The notes under the pieces are model-generated. The model ran no database searches and was not told the DNA's origin. It worked only from the letters and a program-made list of their open reading frames with translations. A stretch of 43,440 nucleotides of DNA, from NCBI RefSeq assembly GCF_023016115.1, contig NZ_JALKBH010000004.1:286122-329561 (forward strand). The letters run 5' to 3'. A program made the position numbers and the translations under genes. Positions 17,998 to 26,570 of this stretch are shown piece by piece (within the stretch, counting starts at the first letter, position 1; each line of letters opens with the position of its first letter). This DNA is from Alcanivorax sp. S6407 (GTDB lineage: Bacteria; Pseudomonadota; Gammaproteobacteria; Pseudomonadales; Alcanivoracaceae).

Positions 17998-18193
17998 TAC
18001 AAGCTGCAAGCAGCAACGCGGACAAGGCCTCAGGTTCTGGCAGCAAGGAGCCCGCGCTTCCAGCACAGGATGCGGTTTTCTCGGTTCAGGGCTATATGCT
18101 GAATAACGCTTCGCTGCATGAACGCGGGCACAGCCTGGTAATCCCGGACACGCGCTCCCGCGTTGTAGCTTGTAGCTTGCAGCTTGAAGCTCG
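17998..18193. repeat. Widely spaced inverted pair of GCTTGNA arrays
   Basis: A short CAAGCNN arm (17998-18019) faces a longer clean arm of GCTTGTA/GCTTGCA/GCTTGAA units (18163-18193). The second arm ends 6 bp before the permease stop codon. The 140 bp between them shows no gene. Confidence 0.7.
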
Positions 18194-18199
18194 CCCCTT

Positions 18200-19804
18200 C
18201 TAACGCCTGCGGGTCAGCAGGATGACGGGCAGCAGGCCCAGCAGCACCAGGGTAAGCGACGGCGCGGCTGCCCGCTGCCATTCGCCTTCGGCGGTGAGTT
18301 CGTAGATGCGTACCGCCAGGGTGTCCCACCCGAAGGGACGCAGCAGCAGAGTGGCGGGCATCTCTTTCATGACATCAATGCCCACCATCAACAATGCCGT
18401 CAGCAGGCCTGGCAGCATCATTGGCAGGTAGACCCGACGGCCCACCTCCGAAGCGCTGGAACCCAGGGTGCGGGCGGCTTCGACCAGGCCCGGCTTGACC
18501 TGCTGCAGGGCGTTCTCCACCGGGCCGTAGGCCACCGCCAGAAAGCGCACCACATAGGCCAGCACCAGCGCCAGCAGACCGCCCACCAGGGGCACCGACA
18601 GGCCCAGTGAATGGAACCAGCCCTGCACGGCACTGAAACTGACCATGATGCCCACCGCCAGCACCGAGCCCGGCAAGGCATAACCCAGGGTGGCCAGTTG
18701 CACCGACGCCGAGACCATGGACGAGGGCTGATGGCGTTTTACCCAGGCCAGCCAGCTGGCCAGCACCAGCACCAGAGAGGCCGCCATGGCGCCGAGCAGA
18801 AAGGTGCGCCAGACCAGATTGGCAAAGCGCAGATCTACCCCCTGCAGGCCAGTGCCGACTACCCAGTACAACAGGCGGGAGACGGGCAACAGGAAGGCCA
18901 GGAACAATACCGCAAACGCGAAGGCGCTGATCAGCCAGGCCAGCCGCGGCCGGGCCCGCATCACTTGCCGGCCACCCAGTTCGCTGTAGCGGGCGCGGCG
19001 GCGACCACGGCGTTCCAGCGTCAGCGCCACCAGCACGAACAACAGCAGCAGTGACGCCAACTGGGCCGCGGCCTGCAGGTTGAACAGACCATACCAGCTC
19101 TTGTAGATGGCGGTGGTAAAGGTATCGAAATTGAATACCGAGACGGCACCGAAGTCCGCCAGGGTTTCCATCAGCGCCAGCGCCAGCCCGGCGGCAATGC
19201 CCGGCCGCGCCATGGGCATGGCCACCTTGAAGAAAGCGCGCAGCGGGCTGTCGCCGAGAATCCGTGCCTGCTCCAGCACACTGCGCCCCTGGGCCTGGAA
19301 GGCCAGCCGCGCCAGCATGTACACGTAGGGATAGAGCACCAGGGTGAGGGTCACTACGACCCACAACGGGTGGCGGGCACTGAAGCCGCTCAGGTCCGGC
19401 CACCAGTCGCGCAGCTGGCTCTGCACCGGCCCTGCGTAATCAAGCAGGTCCACCATGACGAAGGCCAGCACATAGGCAGGCATGGCCATGGGCAGGAACA
19501 GGGCCCACTCCAGCCAGCGTCGCCCGGGGAACTCCAGCGTGGCCACACACCAGGCTAGCGACACCCCCAGCGTCAGCACCCCGATGGTGACACCCACCAT
19601 CAGCAACAGGGTGTTGCCCACCAGCCGCCACAGCACCGTATCCAGCAGGTGCTGCCAGGTTTCCCACTGCTGTTGGTGCCAGGCACTCAACAACACCAGG
19701 ATCGGCACCAGAACCAGCAACGCCAGTGCGACTGCACTGGCGCCACTGAAACCGGGCAAGCGGAAAGCGGGGAGCCCCGAAGCGGGCACGGACATGCGGC
19801 TCAC
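18200..19804 (-). CDS. Iron(III) ABC transporter permease (FbpB-type, fused double permease)
   Basis: 534 residues with about twelve hydrophobic segments in two homologous halves, the FbpB/SfuB layout. Each half carries an EAA-type cytoplasmic loop for the ATPase: EQARILGDSPLRAFFKVAMP and VEAARTLGSSASEVGRRVYL. It moves ferric iron from the periplasmic binding protein across the inner membrane. Its ATG lies 3 bp after the end of the binding-protein gene, so the two are co-transcribed and probably coupled. No ATPase (FbpC) gene follows; the transcript runs into heptad repeats. The ATPase must be elsewhere or shared. Confidence 0.88.
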   Translation of the reverse strand: MSRMSVPASGLPAFRLPGFSGASAVALALLVLVPILVLLSAWHQQQWETWQHLLDTVLWRLVGNTLLLMVGVTIGVLTLGVSLAWCVATLEFPGRRWLEWALFLPMAMPAYVLAFVMVDLLDYAGPVQSQLRDWWPDLSGFSARHPLWVVVTLTLVLYPYVYMLARLAFQAQGRSVLEQARILGDSPLRAFFKVAMPMARPGIAAGLALALMETLADFGAVSVFNFDTFTTAIYKSWYGLFNLQAAAQLASLLLLFVLVALTLERRGRRRARYSELGGRQVMRARPRLAWLISAFAFAVLFLAFLLPVSRLLYWVVGTGLQGVDLRFANLVWRTFLLGAMAASLVLVLASWLAWVKRHQPSSMVSASVQLATLGYALPGSVLAVGIMVSFSAVQGWFHSLGLSVPLVGGLLALVLAYVVRFLAVAYGPVENALQQVKPGLVEAARTLGSSASEVGRRVYLPMMLPGLLTALLMVGIDVMKEMPATLLLRPFGWDTLAVRIYELTAEGEWQRAAAPSLTLVLLGLLPVILLTRRR

Positions 19805-19807
19805 TGC

Positions 19808-20827
19808 TTAGCGATACCCCGCCCGGTCCATCAGTTTCACCGCTTCCACCTGCAGGGCGCCGGCCACACTGACGTTGAGGTCATCCTCACGGAAATCGCC
19901 CCAGGACTTCACTTCCTCGGCAGATTCCACCGTGGGATTCACCGGGTACTCCAGATTGATTTCTGCCAGCAGGTGCTGGGCCTCCGGCTGGGTCATCCAC
20001 TCCAGCAGGGCCTTGGCCTGTTCCGGGTGCGGCGCGTATTTGGTCACCGCGCCGCCGGAAATGTTGATATGTACGCCGCTTACCTCCTGGTTGGCCCAGA
20101 ACAGGGACAGCGGCAGTTGCGGGTTGTCACGCTTCATGCGACCAAAATAGTAAGTATTCACTATGCCCACATCGCACTGACCGGCGACGATGGCCTCCAT
20201 CAGGGCGGTATCGTTGGAGAACACATCGGTGGCCAGATTACCCACCCAGCCACTGACCACGGCTTCCGCCTGCTCGGTGCCCAGACGCTCGATCATGGTG
20301 GCCACCAGGGACTGGTTATAGACCTTCTTGGAGGTACGCAGGCAAAGACGCCCCTTCCATTCGGGCTGCGCCAGGGCTTCGTAGCTGGACAGCTTGTCCG
20401 GGTCCACCCGCTCGGTGGAGTAAACGATGGTACGGGCTCGCTTGGTGAGGCCGAACCACTGCTTGTTCGGGTCGGTGAAGCTGTCCGGCACATTGGCATC
20501 CAGCACCACCGATTCCACCGGCTGCAGCAGCTCCATCTCTGCGGCATTCCACAGGTTGCCGGCATCCACGGTAATCAGCAGATCCGCCGGGGTGCGCTCG
20601 CCCTCCGCCTTGATACGGGCGGCCAGGGCGGAGGCATTGTCAGTGATATAGCGAATGGTGATACCGGTTTCTTCTGTATAGGCATCGAATACCGGTTTGA
20701 TCAGATGATCATTGCGGGAGGTGTAGACCACCAGTTCGTTCTCGGAAGCAGGCTCAGAACAGCCCCACAGGCCTGACAGCGCCACCAGGGTTGCCGCCAT
20801 GGCACCGACTCTCCAGCAAACACGCAT
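19808..20827 (-). CDS. Iron(III) ABC transporter substrate-binding protein (FbpA/FutA family)
   Basis: 339 residues beginning with an export signal (MRVCWRVG...) that contains LSGLWGC, a possible but atypical lipobox, so the protein may be lipid-anchored. The mature start ELVVYTSRNDHLIKPVF is typical of the ferric-binding family. The paired tyrosines that coordinate iron in FbpA-like proteins are visible in IVNTYYFGRMK. I chose ATG 20827 over the longer frame starting at 20965 because the signal peptide begins here and AAGG lies upstream. First gene of a two-gene operon; a Fur-box-like palindrome 33 bp upstream suggests iron repression. Confidence 0.9.
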   Translation of the reverse strand: MRVCWRVGAMAATLVALSGLWGCSEPASENELVVYTSRNDHLIKPVFDAYTEETGITIRYITDNASALAARIKAEGERTPADLLITVDAGNLWNAAEMELLQPVESVVLDANVPDSFTDPNKQWFGLTKRARTIVYSTERVDPDKLSSYEALAQPEWKGRLCLRTSKKVYNQSLVATMIERLGTEQAEAVVSGWVGNLATDVFSNDTALMEAIVAGQCDVGIVNTYYFGRMKRDNPQLPLSLFWANQEVSGVHINISGGAVTKYAPHPEQAKALLEWMTQPEAQHLLAEINLEYPVNPTVESAEEVKSWGDFREDDLNVSVAGALQVEAVKLMDRAGYR

Positions 20828-20859
20828 ATCCCTTAACTCCAGTCCGGGGAAATTCAAAC

Positions 20860-20872
20860 AAGAATGATTCTT
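20860..20872 (-). promoter_or_regulatory. Probable Fur box
   Basis: AAGAATGATTCTT is a perfect 6-1-6 palindrome matching the core of known Fur sites (GAGAATGATTCTC-type). It lies between ubiI and the iron-binding-protein gene, 33 bp upstream of the latter's ATG. Confidence 0.6.
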
Positions 20873-20909
20873 AATTGGTCTATCAGTATGGCAGGTCTTT
20901 GCGTGAAGT

Positions 20910-22169
20910 CTAGCCGGAATTTCGTGCCCGCCGGGGCGGTTGTGCCAGCCCGGGCAGATCGGCACTGCGGCCCAGCGCCCGGTTGACGAAAAAGCCTTTC
21001 AATGGCCCGCCCTGATTGACCATGCGCATACCGGTATTGCGTAACCAGCGCAGCGGCAGGGCCCGCTGCTCGAACAGTTGCTGAAAACCGCGCATGGCAT
21101 TCTGCATCACCAGATTCTCACCGCGCCGGCGGCGCTGATAACGTGCCAGCGCATGACGGTCGGCACAGCCCAGTCCGGATTCCACCGCGCGACTCACTTC
21201 TTCCGCCAGCACCGCGGCGTCCAGCAAGCCCAGGTTGACCCCCTGCCCGGCCAGGGGATGAATCACATGGGCGGCATCGCCCACCAGGGCCAGCGCCGGC
21301 GCCACATACTGGCTGGCGTGACGGGGCTGGATCGGGAACACTGCCCGCTCGCTGAGCAGGGTCACCTCGCCGAGCACATCGGCTACCGCCGCCTGCAGCT
21401 CCATGGCGAAGCGCCCGGCATCACACTCTTGCAGTTCACGAATCCGTTCGGGCCAGCCAGACCAGACAATGGAGCACTGGCACTGCTCGCCCTGCTGCGG
21501 GTCACTGTAAAGGGGCAGCAATGCCAACGGCCCGGATTCCATGAACACCTGACGGGCACAGCCCTGATGCGGCAAGGCCGTGCCGATGGTGGCCACCAGC
21601 GCATGATGGCCGCTGTCGGAAGCCCCGCCACTGATCCCGGCCCAATCCCGCACCTGTGAGCGGGCGCCATCCGCGCCCACCAGCAGATCCGCCTGCAGAC
21701 GTTCACCCCCACATACCACACGCCAGCCACTGTCACTGTCATTGCGACGCGCACTGTCCACCGAGGTACCGCAGCGCCAGTCCAGGTTCGGCAGGGATTG
21801 CGCACGCTGATACAGCGCCGCCGTCAGATGGCCGTTCTCCAGCAGCCAGCCCAGCGTATCGGCACCCGCTTCTTCAGCAGAGAAACGCACCTCGCCGGTA
21901 CCGTCCTGATCCCAGACCTGCATGGCGTTATAGGGCTGCACCCGCTCTGGATTGAGGCAATCCCAGACACCACTGTTGCGCAGCAGCCAGTAGCTGGCCT
22001 CCGTCAGCGTAGACACCCGCAACTGGGCCTCCCCCTCCGGCATCACCGGCACCGGCGCCCCATCCAGCACCGTCACCCGCAACCCGGCCTGAGCCAGCAG
22101 AACCCCCAGCAAACCGCCGGTCATCCCACCGCCAACAATAATGATGTGCTGTTCGCTAACGCCCGTCAT
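20910..22169 (-). CDS. ubiI: UbiH/UbiF/VisC-family FAD-dependent hydroxylase, probably UbiI
   Basis: A class A flavoprotein monooxygenase of ubiquinone biosynthesis; by position it is UbiI (VisC), which hydroxylates C5 of the ring. The 419 residues show the FAD Rossmann motif IIIVGGGMTGGLLG near the start, the middle DG motif LLVGADGARSQVRDW, and the second FAD motif ALVGDAAHVIHPLAGQGVNLG. ATG 22169 is chosen because AAAGGA lies just upstream; an open frame reaches 22229. It follows ubiH in the conserved order ygfB-pepP-ubiH-ubiI. The 248-bp gap to ubiH is filled with repeats, unlike the tight E. coli operon. Exact ring position cannot be told from sequence alone. Confidence 0.85.
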   Translation of the reverse strand: MTGVSEQHIIIVGGGMTGGLLGVLLAQAGLRVTVLDGAPVPVMPEGEAQLRVSTLTEASYWLLRNSGVWDCLNPERVQPYNAMQVWDQDGTGEVRFSAEEAGADTLGWLLENGHLTAALYQRAQSLPNLDWRCGTSVDSARRNDSDSGWRVVCGGERLQADLLVGADGARSQVRDWAGISGGASDSGHHALVATIGTALPHQGCARQVFMESGPLALLPLYSDPQQGEQCQCSIVWSGWPERIRELQECDAGRFAMELQAAVADVLGEVTLLSERAVFPIQPRHASQYVAPALALVGDAAHVIHPLAGQGVNLGLLDAAVLAEEVSRAVESGLGCADRHALARYQRRRRGENLVMQNAMRGFQQLFEQRALPLRWLRNTGMRMVNQGGPLKGFFVNRALGRSADLPGLAQPPRRARNSG

Positions 22170-22236
22170 AAATCCTTTCCAAAACGCACAGATGCCCTCA
22201 GGCAGTCTCCGCCATTCAGCTATTGCCAAACCAAGT

Positions 22237-22413
22237 CACGAGAAGCGAGTTTCGAGTTGCGAAAAGCAAAACCGTTTTTCAGATTTTCGAAACTCGTTTC
22301 TCGTAACTCGAAACTGTTGCTCCACCCCGCAACGCCGACGCCTCTCCGTAGCAAGGTTTCCGCTTTTGAATTCAACTATTCACTATTCACTATTCACTGT
22401 TAACTATTAACTG
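22237..22413. repeat. Composite heptad element downstream of ubiH
   Basis: In order: an inverted pair of CTCGNAA/TTCGAGN arrays (22237-22265 and 22284-22315), a roughly 55-bp unique spacer ending in CGCTTTTGAA, and an array of ACTATTC/ACTATTA-type units (22373-22413) that stops 4 bp before the ubiH stop codon. The same order recurs at 23644-23822. Confidence 0.8.
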
Positions 22414-22417
22414 CCTT

Positions 22418-23590
22418 TCAAATCCCCATCGCCCTTTTCGCAAACCCACTCCTCAGCCCCGGCATGATATCCAGCGCCACCAGACCCAGCTGCCGGCTAT
22501 GAGCAAACAGCGGTTGCTGGACGCGGAACAGTTCCGGCACCCAGCGGGAGGCCTGGCTGATCAGGGCCTGATCCTTTTCGCGCTTTTCGGCATAGGTCTG
22601 AAGGGTGGCAAGGCTACCGGGGTTGTCACTGCCGCCCACGGTCTGCGCCAGTGCCAACAGATCCCGCACGGTGAGATTGAAGCCCTGCCCGGCTACCGGG
22701 TGCAGGGTGTGCGCCGCATTGCCCACCACTACTGCATGGGGCACCACCTGGGCACAGGCTTCGGTGAGCACCAGCGGGTAACGCTGGCGTTCACCCATGC
22801 CGGTCAACCGCGGCGCCTCTGCCGGGCAACGGGCCTGCAGCTGGGCCAGCGCCTCTTGCTCGTCCATGGCCATCCACTGATCCACCTGATCACGGGGACC
22901 GGTCCATACCAGCGCAAAGCGCTGATCCGGCAAAGGCAGCAGGGCCAGCGGGCCATCATTGAGGAAGCGCTCGTAGGCGATCCCTTCATGGGGCGTCGCT
23001 ACTGACAAGTTGGCAATCAGGGCATCGTGGCCGGTGTCATGATCCCGGGCACTGATGCCCAGCCATTCCCGGGTTTGCGAACGGGCGCCATCGGCGGCAA
23101 TCAACAGGGGCGTTTCCAGCACCTCGCCACTGGACAGACTGACCTGATAGCCGCCTTCCAGACGACGAATGCCGGACAGGGAATCCGGCGCCCGCACGCT
23201 GATGGCCTCATCATTGAACAGCGCACCCAGCAACACGAAACCCAGCCAGCGGTTTTCCACCACCGCACCCAGCTGATCGACGCCCTCTTCCTCGGCGGAC
23301 ATGCGGGTCAGCCCCAGCCGGGATTGCCGCGACACATGCACCGTACCAATTACCGCTGCGTGCTCACGAATGGCATTGCCCAGCCCCAGATCATCCAGCA
23401 CCGCCAAAGTGCCGGCGGACAGCGCCGTGCTGCGGGCATCAAAGCTGGGCGTCAGCGGCGGCTCGGAAGGCAGCGTCAACGGATGACTCTCCACCAGCAC
23501 CACAGAGCTAGCGCCATGACGACGCAACAACAACGCCAGCATGGCCCCCGCCATCCCGCCACCCACAATCACCAGAGGTTGTTGGGTCAT
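22418..23590 (-). CDS. ubiH: 2-octaprenyl-6-methoxyphenyl hydroxylase (UbiH)
   Basis: A flavoprotein hydroxylase of ubiquinone biosynthesis, 390 residues from the preferred start. Motifs: FAD-binding LVIVGGGMAGAMLALLL at the N-terminus, FDARSTALSAGT (the UbiH-type substrate/FAD segment), LLIAADGARSQTREW, and VVVGNAAHTLHPVAGQGFNLT. ATG 23590 places the Rossmann motif near the N-terminus with GGA about 10 nt upstream; ATG 23602 is possible but has no ribosome binding site. It lies between pepP and ubiI. The second motif has GNAAH where UbiI has GDAAH; Asn is common in UbiH proteins. Confidence 0.92.
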   Translation of the reverse strand: MTQQPLVIVGGGMAGAMLALLLRRHGASSVVLVESHPLTLPSEPPLTPSFDARSTALSAGTLAVLDDLGLGNAIREHAAVIGTVHVSRQSRLGLTRMSAEEEGVDQLGAVVENRWLGFVLLGALFNDEAISVRAPDSLSGIRRLEGGYQVSLSSGEVLETPLLIAADGARSQTREWLGISARDHDTGHDALIANLSVATPHEGIAYERFLNDGPLALLPLPDQRFALVWTGPRDQVDQWMAMDEQEALAQLQARCPAEAPRLTGMGERQRYPLVLTEACAQVVPHAVVVGNAAHTLHPVAGQGFNLTVRDLLALAQTVGGSDNPGSLATLQTYAEKREKDQALISQASRWVPELFRVQQPLFAHSRQLGLVALDIMPGLRSGFAKRAMGI

Positions 23591-23643
23591 ACCAATGTCC
23601 ATTTTTACTGTAGGAGCACCACTCGAGGCGCGAACCCAAAGGG

Positions 23644-23822
23644 CGAGTTACGAGTTGCGAGTACCGAGTAACGAAAGGCTAAAAGCTCCGCTTTTCGAAA
23701 CTCGCGACTCGTTACTCGAAACAGGCTGTGCAACCCTGCCACTCCGACGCGGCTTCGTAGCAGGCTTTCGCTTTTGAAGTTAGCTGTTAACTATTCACTA
23801 TTAACTGTTAACTATTAACCGC
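23644..23822. repeat. Composite heptad element overlapping the pepP stop codon
   Basis: Same modular order as 22237-22413: an inverted CTCGNAA pair (23644-23676 and 23693-23722), a spacer with TCCGACGCGGCTTCGTAGCA and CGCTTTTGAAG, then a TAACTNT-type array (23779-23822). The array's own TTA supplies the pepP stop codon (23817-23815). A REP-like half-site (TGTAGGAGCACC) begins at 23610. Confidence 0.8.
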
Positions 23823-25131
23823 CCTTCATCACCCGCTCAATCTCCGCCACATCCTTCGGCACCTCATGCGTCAGCACCTCGCAGCCATCTTTCGTGACCA
23901 CCACATCGTCCTCGATGCGAATGCCGATACCACGCCATTGCTCGTCCACAGTATCGTCGTCCGGGGCGATATAGAGACCCGGCTCCACGGTGAGCGCCAT
24001 GCCCGGCTCCAGCTGGCGCCACTGGTCCTGCACCCGGTAGTCGCCCACATCATGCACATCCAGGCCCAGCCAATGGCCGGTGCGGTGCATGAAGAAGCGG
24101 CGATAGCCTTCGGTTTCCACCAGTTCGTTGAACTCGCCCTTGAGCAGGCCCAGATCCAGCAACCCCTGGGTAAGGATGTTGACCACCTGCTCGTGGGGGA
24201 CATTCCAGTGGTTGTCCGGGTGCGTCGCTTCGATGGCCGCGTACTGGCTGGCCAGCACCAGCTCATACAGGGCCTGCTGGGGCTTGCTGAAGGTGCCGTT
24301 GACCGGGAAGGTTCGGGTGATATCCGAGGCGTACATTTCCAGTTCGCAACCGGCATCTACCAATACCAGATCGCCGTCCTGCAGTTTCTGACGATTATCA
24401 ATGTAATGCAGGATGCAACCATTGGCGCCGCCACCGACAATGCTCGGGTAGGCCGGGCTGCGCGAGCCATGGCGCATGAATTCGTGGATATATTCGGCTT
24501 CCAGCTGGTATTCCATCATGCCCGGTTTCACTGCCTGCATGGCCCGCACATGGGCACCGGCGGAAATGCTGGCCGCCTTGCGCATCAGCTTGATTTCGGC
24601 GGCCGACTTGAACAGGCGCATGTCGTGGAGGTGATGGGCCAGGGCCACGAACTCCCCCGGCGGCTGGGCACCGGAGCGCACCCGGTCACGGATGCTGTTG
24701 ACCCAGCCCATCAGGCGGCGGTCGAATTCCGCATCCATACCCAGGTCGTAGTAGACCCGCTCTCGACCCTCGATCAGACCCGGAAGGATTTCATCGATGT
24801 CACCGATAGGAAAGGCGTCGTCGGCATCAAAATCGTTGACCACCCCGTCAGGTCCGGAGCGATAGCCGTTCCAGATTTCCATGGTGCGATCACGCTCACG
24901 ACAGAACATCACATATTCGCCATGCTCACGGCCGGGCAGCAGCACCATCACCGCTTCCGGCTCGGCAAACCCGGTCAGGTACCAGAAATCACTGCTCTGC
25001 CGGTAGGGATACTCCACATCACGGTTGCGGATGTGCTCCGGGGCCGCAGGCAGAATGGCAATGCTGTTGGGCCCCATGATGCCCATCAACTCCTGGCGGC
25101 GACGGGCGAATTCCTGACGATTTATGCTCAA
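23815..25131 (-). CDS. pepP: Xaa-Pro aminopeptidase (PepP)
   Basis: An M24B metallopeptidase that removes N-terminal residues preceding proline; cytosolic. 438 residues, like E. coli PepP (441). The N-terminal domain starts MSINRQEFARRRQELM. Metal ligands are visible in order: Asp in LVDAGCELEMYASDITRTF (two Asp), His in HRTGHWLGLDVHDVG, Glu in TVEPGLYI and Glu in GIRIEDDVVV. It follows ygfB by 32 bp and precedes ubiH. Its stop codon lies in the heptad array, so the last residues (VMKGG) may differ in length from homologues. Confidence 0.96.
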   Translation of the reverse strand: MSINRQEFARRRQELMGIMGPNSIAILPAAPEHIRNRDVEYPYRQSSDFWYLTGFAEPEAVMVLLPGREHGEYVMFCRERDRTMEIWNGYRSGPDGVVNDFDADDAFPIGDIDEILPGLIEGRERVYYDLGMDAEFDRRLMGWVNSIRDRVRSGAQPPGEFVALAHHLHDMRLFKSAAEIKLMRKAASISAGAHVRAMQAVKPGMMEYQLEAEYIHEFMRHGSRSPAYPSIVGGGANGCILHYIDNRQKLQDGDLVLVDAGCELEMYASDITRTFPVNGTFSKPQQALYELVLASQYAAIEATHPDNHWNVPHEQVVNILTQGLLDLGLLKGEFNELVETEGYRRFFMHRTGHWLGLDVHDVGDYRVQDQWRQLEPGMALTVEPGLYIAPDDDTVDEQWRGIGIRIEDDVVVTKDGCEVLTHEVPKDVAEIERVMKGG

Positions 25132-25163
25132 AACCCCTCCTGGATATACGGGAGTTGACGTAA

Positions 25164-25760
25164 TCAGTGCTTGGTCGGTGGTGCGGTTGGCTTGTCGGCC
25201 TCTTCAGACTTGGCCTGGGGACGCATGACCAGTTCAGTGTAAATCATCAGCGCGGCCATGCGGCAGTGTTCCGCCACCTGTTCGAACATGTCTTCCTCTT
25301 CATCCCCGTCGCTGTCCGGGGTTTCCACCTGGCTGATCGCTGCCAGGTCAGAGAGGGCCTCCTGAATGCCCTGGGAGAGATCCTTGTCGTGGGTATTGGC
25401 AGAGCCGGTGCCGAACCCCACCAGAAAACCCTCGCACCACTGACCAATGGCCGCCACCCGCAACCCCAGATCTTCGTCATCCCCCGGCAACAACAGGTGA
25501 AGTGCCAGCCCGGTGCCGGCAAAACCACTGGCCAGCTCATCACGGGCGGCCACCAGCATCCCGCCCAGGGCAGGGTCAAACAGCTGGCCCTGCTCGAAAT
25601 CCACATGGGAGGCCAGCACGCCCAGCAGCTCCTCGTCACGGCCGCCATGGCCGGTGGCCAGCAAACCGGCCGTGAGTCCCTGCAGCTCGCTGGGGGAATG
25701 AGCTATGCCAGCCGCGGCCAGGGACTGGGCCAGCACCTCGAAATCAATCTGGTTGGACAT
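25164..25760 (-). CDS. YgfB/UPF0149 family protein
   Basis: 198 residues, mostly helical and acidic, with the family patterns SELQGLTAGLLATG near residue 25, WCEGFLVGFG near 110 and the C-terminal HCRMAALMIYTEL. The family's biochemical role was long unknown; in Pseudomonas aeruginosa YgfB affects beta-lactamase expression. It is the first gene of ygfB-pepP-ubiH-ubiI and is divergent from the zapB-like gene, an arrangement conserved in gammaproteobacteria. The C-terminal tail (KSEEADKPTAPPTKH) is low complexity. Confidence 0.9.
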   Translation of the reverse strand: MSNQIDFEVLAQSLAAAGIAHSPSELQGLTAGLLATGHGGRDEELLGVLASHVDFEQGQLFDPALGGMLVAARDELASGFAGTGLALHLLLPGDDEDLGLRVAAIGQWCEGFLVGFGTGSANTHDKDLSQGIQEALSDLAAISQVETPDSDGDEEEDMFEQVAEHCRMAALMIYTELVMRPQAKSEEADKPTAPPTKH

Positions 25761-25848
25761 GGGATATTCCGTTATTTGCAGCCATGGCCCTCTTCCTGAA
25801 GAAAGCCATGAAAAGTGTGCGCTAAGTAGCTATCAGCATTCAATTTCG

Positions 25849-25877
25849 TTGACCCCTGAAACCCCCACACCTATAGT
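25849..25877 (+). promoter_or_regulatory. Sigma-70 promoter of the zapB-like/zapA transcript
   Basis: TTGACC (25849-25854) and TATAGT (25872-25877) with a 17-bp spacer. The start would be near 25884, giving a leader of about 105 nt. Confidence 0.75.
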
Positions 25878-25927
25878 TGAAAAAGCCTGTCAACCGGGAG
25901 GGGGAGCCGAGATCGGCAAATCCCGGT

Positions 25928-25966
25928 AAGGTGCAGGGGACGCGGGCCTTAACCGGCCCACACCTT
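25928..25966 (+). promoter_or_regulatory. Structured leader stem upstream of the zapB-like gene
   Basis: AAGGTG (25928-25933) pairs with CACCTT (25961-25966), and GGGCC (25944-25948) with GGCCC (25955-25959), giving a two-step stem with a 10-nt bulge on one side. No Shine-Dalgarno is visible before the ATG at 25990, so the leader may influence translation. Confidence 0.45.
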
Positions 25967-25989
25967 AGGCGAACCACGATCATTTTGCC

Positions 25990-26202
25990 ATGACGACGGA
26001 ACAACAACTAAAGCAACTGGAAACCCGCGTCGACGAGCTGCTGCGAATCAGTTCGCGGCTTCGCCAGGAAAACCTGGCCCTCCACGAACGGGAAGCCAAG
26101 CTGGTAGAAGAACGCGCCCAGCTGCTGAAGAAGAACGATGTAGCCCGTAACAAGGTCGAGGCGATCATTTCGCGTCTGAAATCCCTGGAGCAGGAATCCT
26201 GA
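25990..26202 (+). CDS. ZapB-like coiled-coil protein (TIGR02449 type)
   Basis: 70 residues, one continuous predicted coiled coil (heptad Leu/Ile/Val pattern from LKQLETRVDELL to VEAIISRLKSL), rich in Glu, Lys and Arg. Its length, composition and position directly before zapA match the small ZapB-related family found beside zapA in pseudomonads. The likely role is in Z-ring assembly through contact with ZapA, by context. Start ATG 25990 fits the promoter at 25849 but lacks a clear ribosome binding site. zapA follows after 50 bp. Confidence 0.82.
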   Translation: MTTEQQLKQLETRVDELLRISSRLRQENLALHEREAKLVEERAQLLKKNDVARNKVEAIISRLKSLEQES

Positions 26203-26252
26203 GCGTGATTCCCTGCCCAACCCTAAACCCAGTAATAGCGGTGCCCTAGGTC

Positions 26253-26564
26253 ATGTCTAACGAAAACTCCCTGGTGATTCATCTGCTCGACAAGGAGTAC
26301 CGTGTCGCCTGCCCGGAAGGCGAACAGGACAACCTGCTGTCTGCCGCCCGTTATCTGGACACCCAGCTGCGTGAAGTGCGCGACGCCAATGTGATCGGGC
26401 TGGAACGCATCGCCATCATGACCGCCCTGAACATGAGCCATGAACTGCTCAACGCCCGCAAGAATGCCGGCCAGGATTCCGAGAGCGAAGCCCGTGTACA
26501 GGCCCTGCTGAGCCGCCTGGAAGACGAAATCCAGGCCTTCGAAGACGCCCGCCGAAAGCTGTAG
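26253..26564 (+). CDS. zapA: Cell division protein ZapA
   Basis: 103 residues, the normal length. The N-terminal globular part begins SLVIHLLDKEYRVACPEGEQDNLLSAARYLD and is followed by a long helix (ALNMSHELLNAR onward) that forms the dimer and tetramer coiled coil. ZapA binds FtsZ and bundles protofilaments at midcell. It follows the ZapB-like gene and precedes the 6S RNA and fau, the order seen in E. coli (zapA-ssrS-fau). A GCGTGNN-type array, in complement, begins 7 bp after its stop. Confidence 0.95.
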   Translation: MSNENSLVIHLLDKEYRVACPEGEQDNLLSAARYLDTQLREVRDANVIGLERIAIMTALNMSHELLNARKNAGQDSESEARVQALLSRLEDEIQAFEDARRKL

Positions 26565-26570
26565 CAGAGC

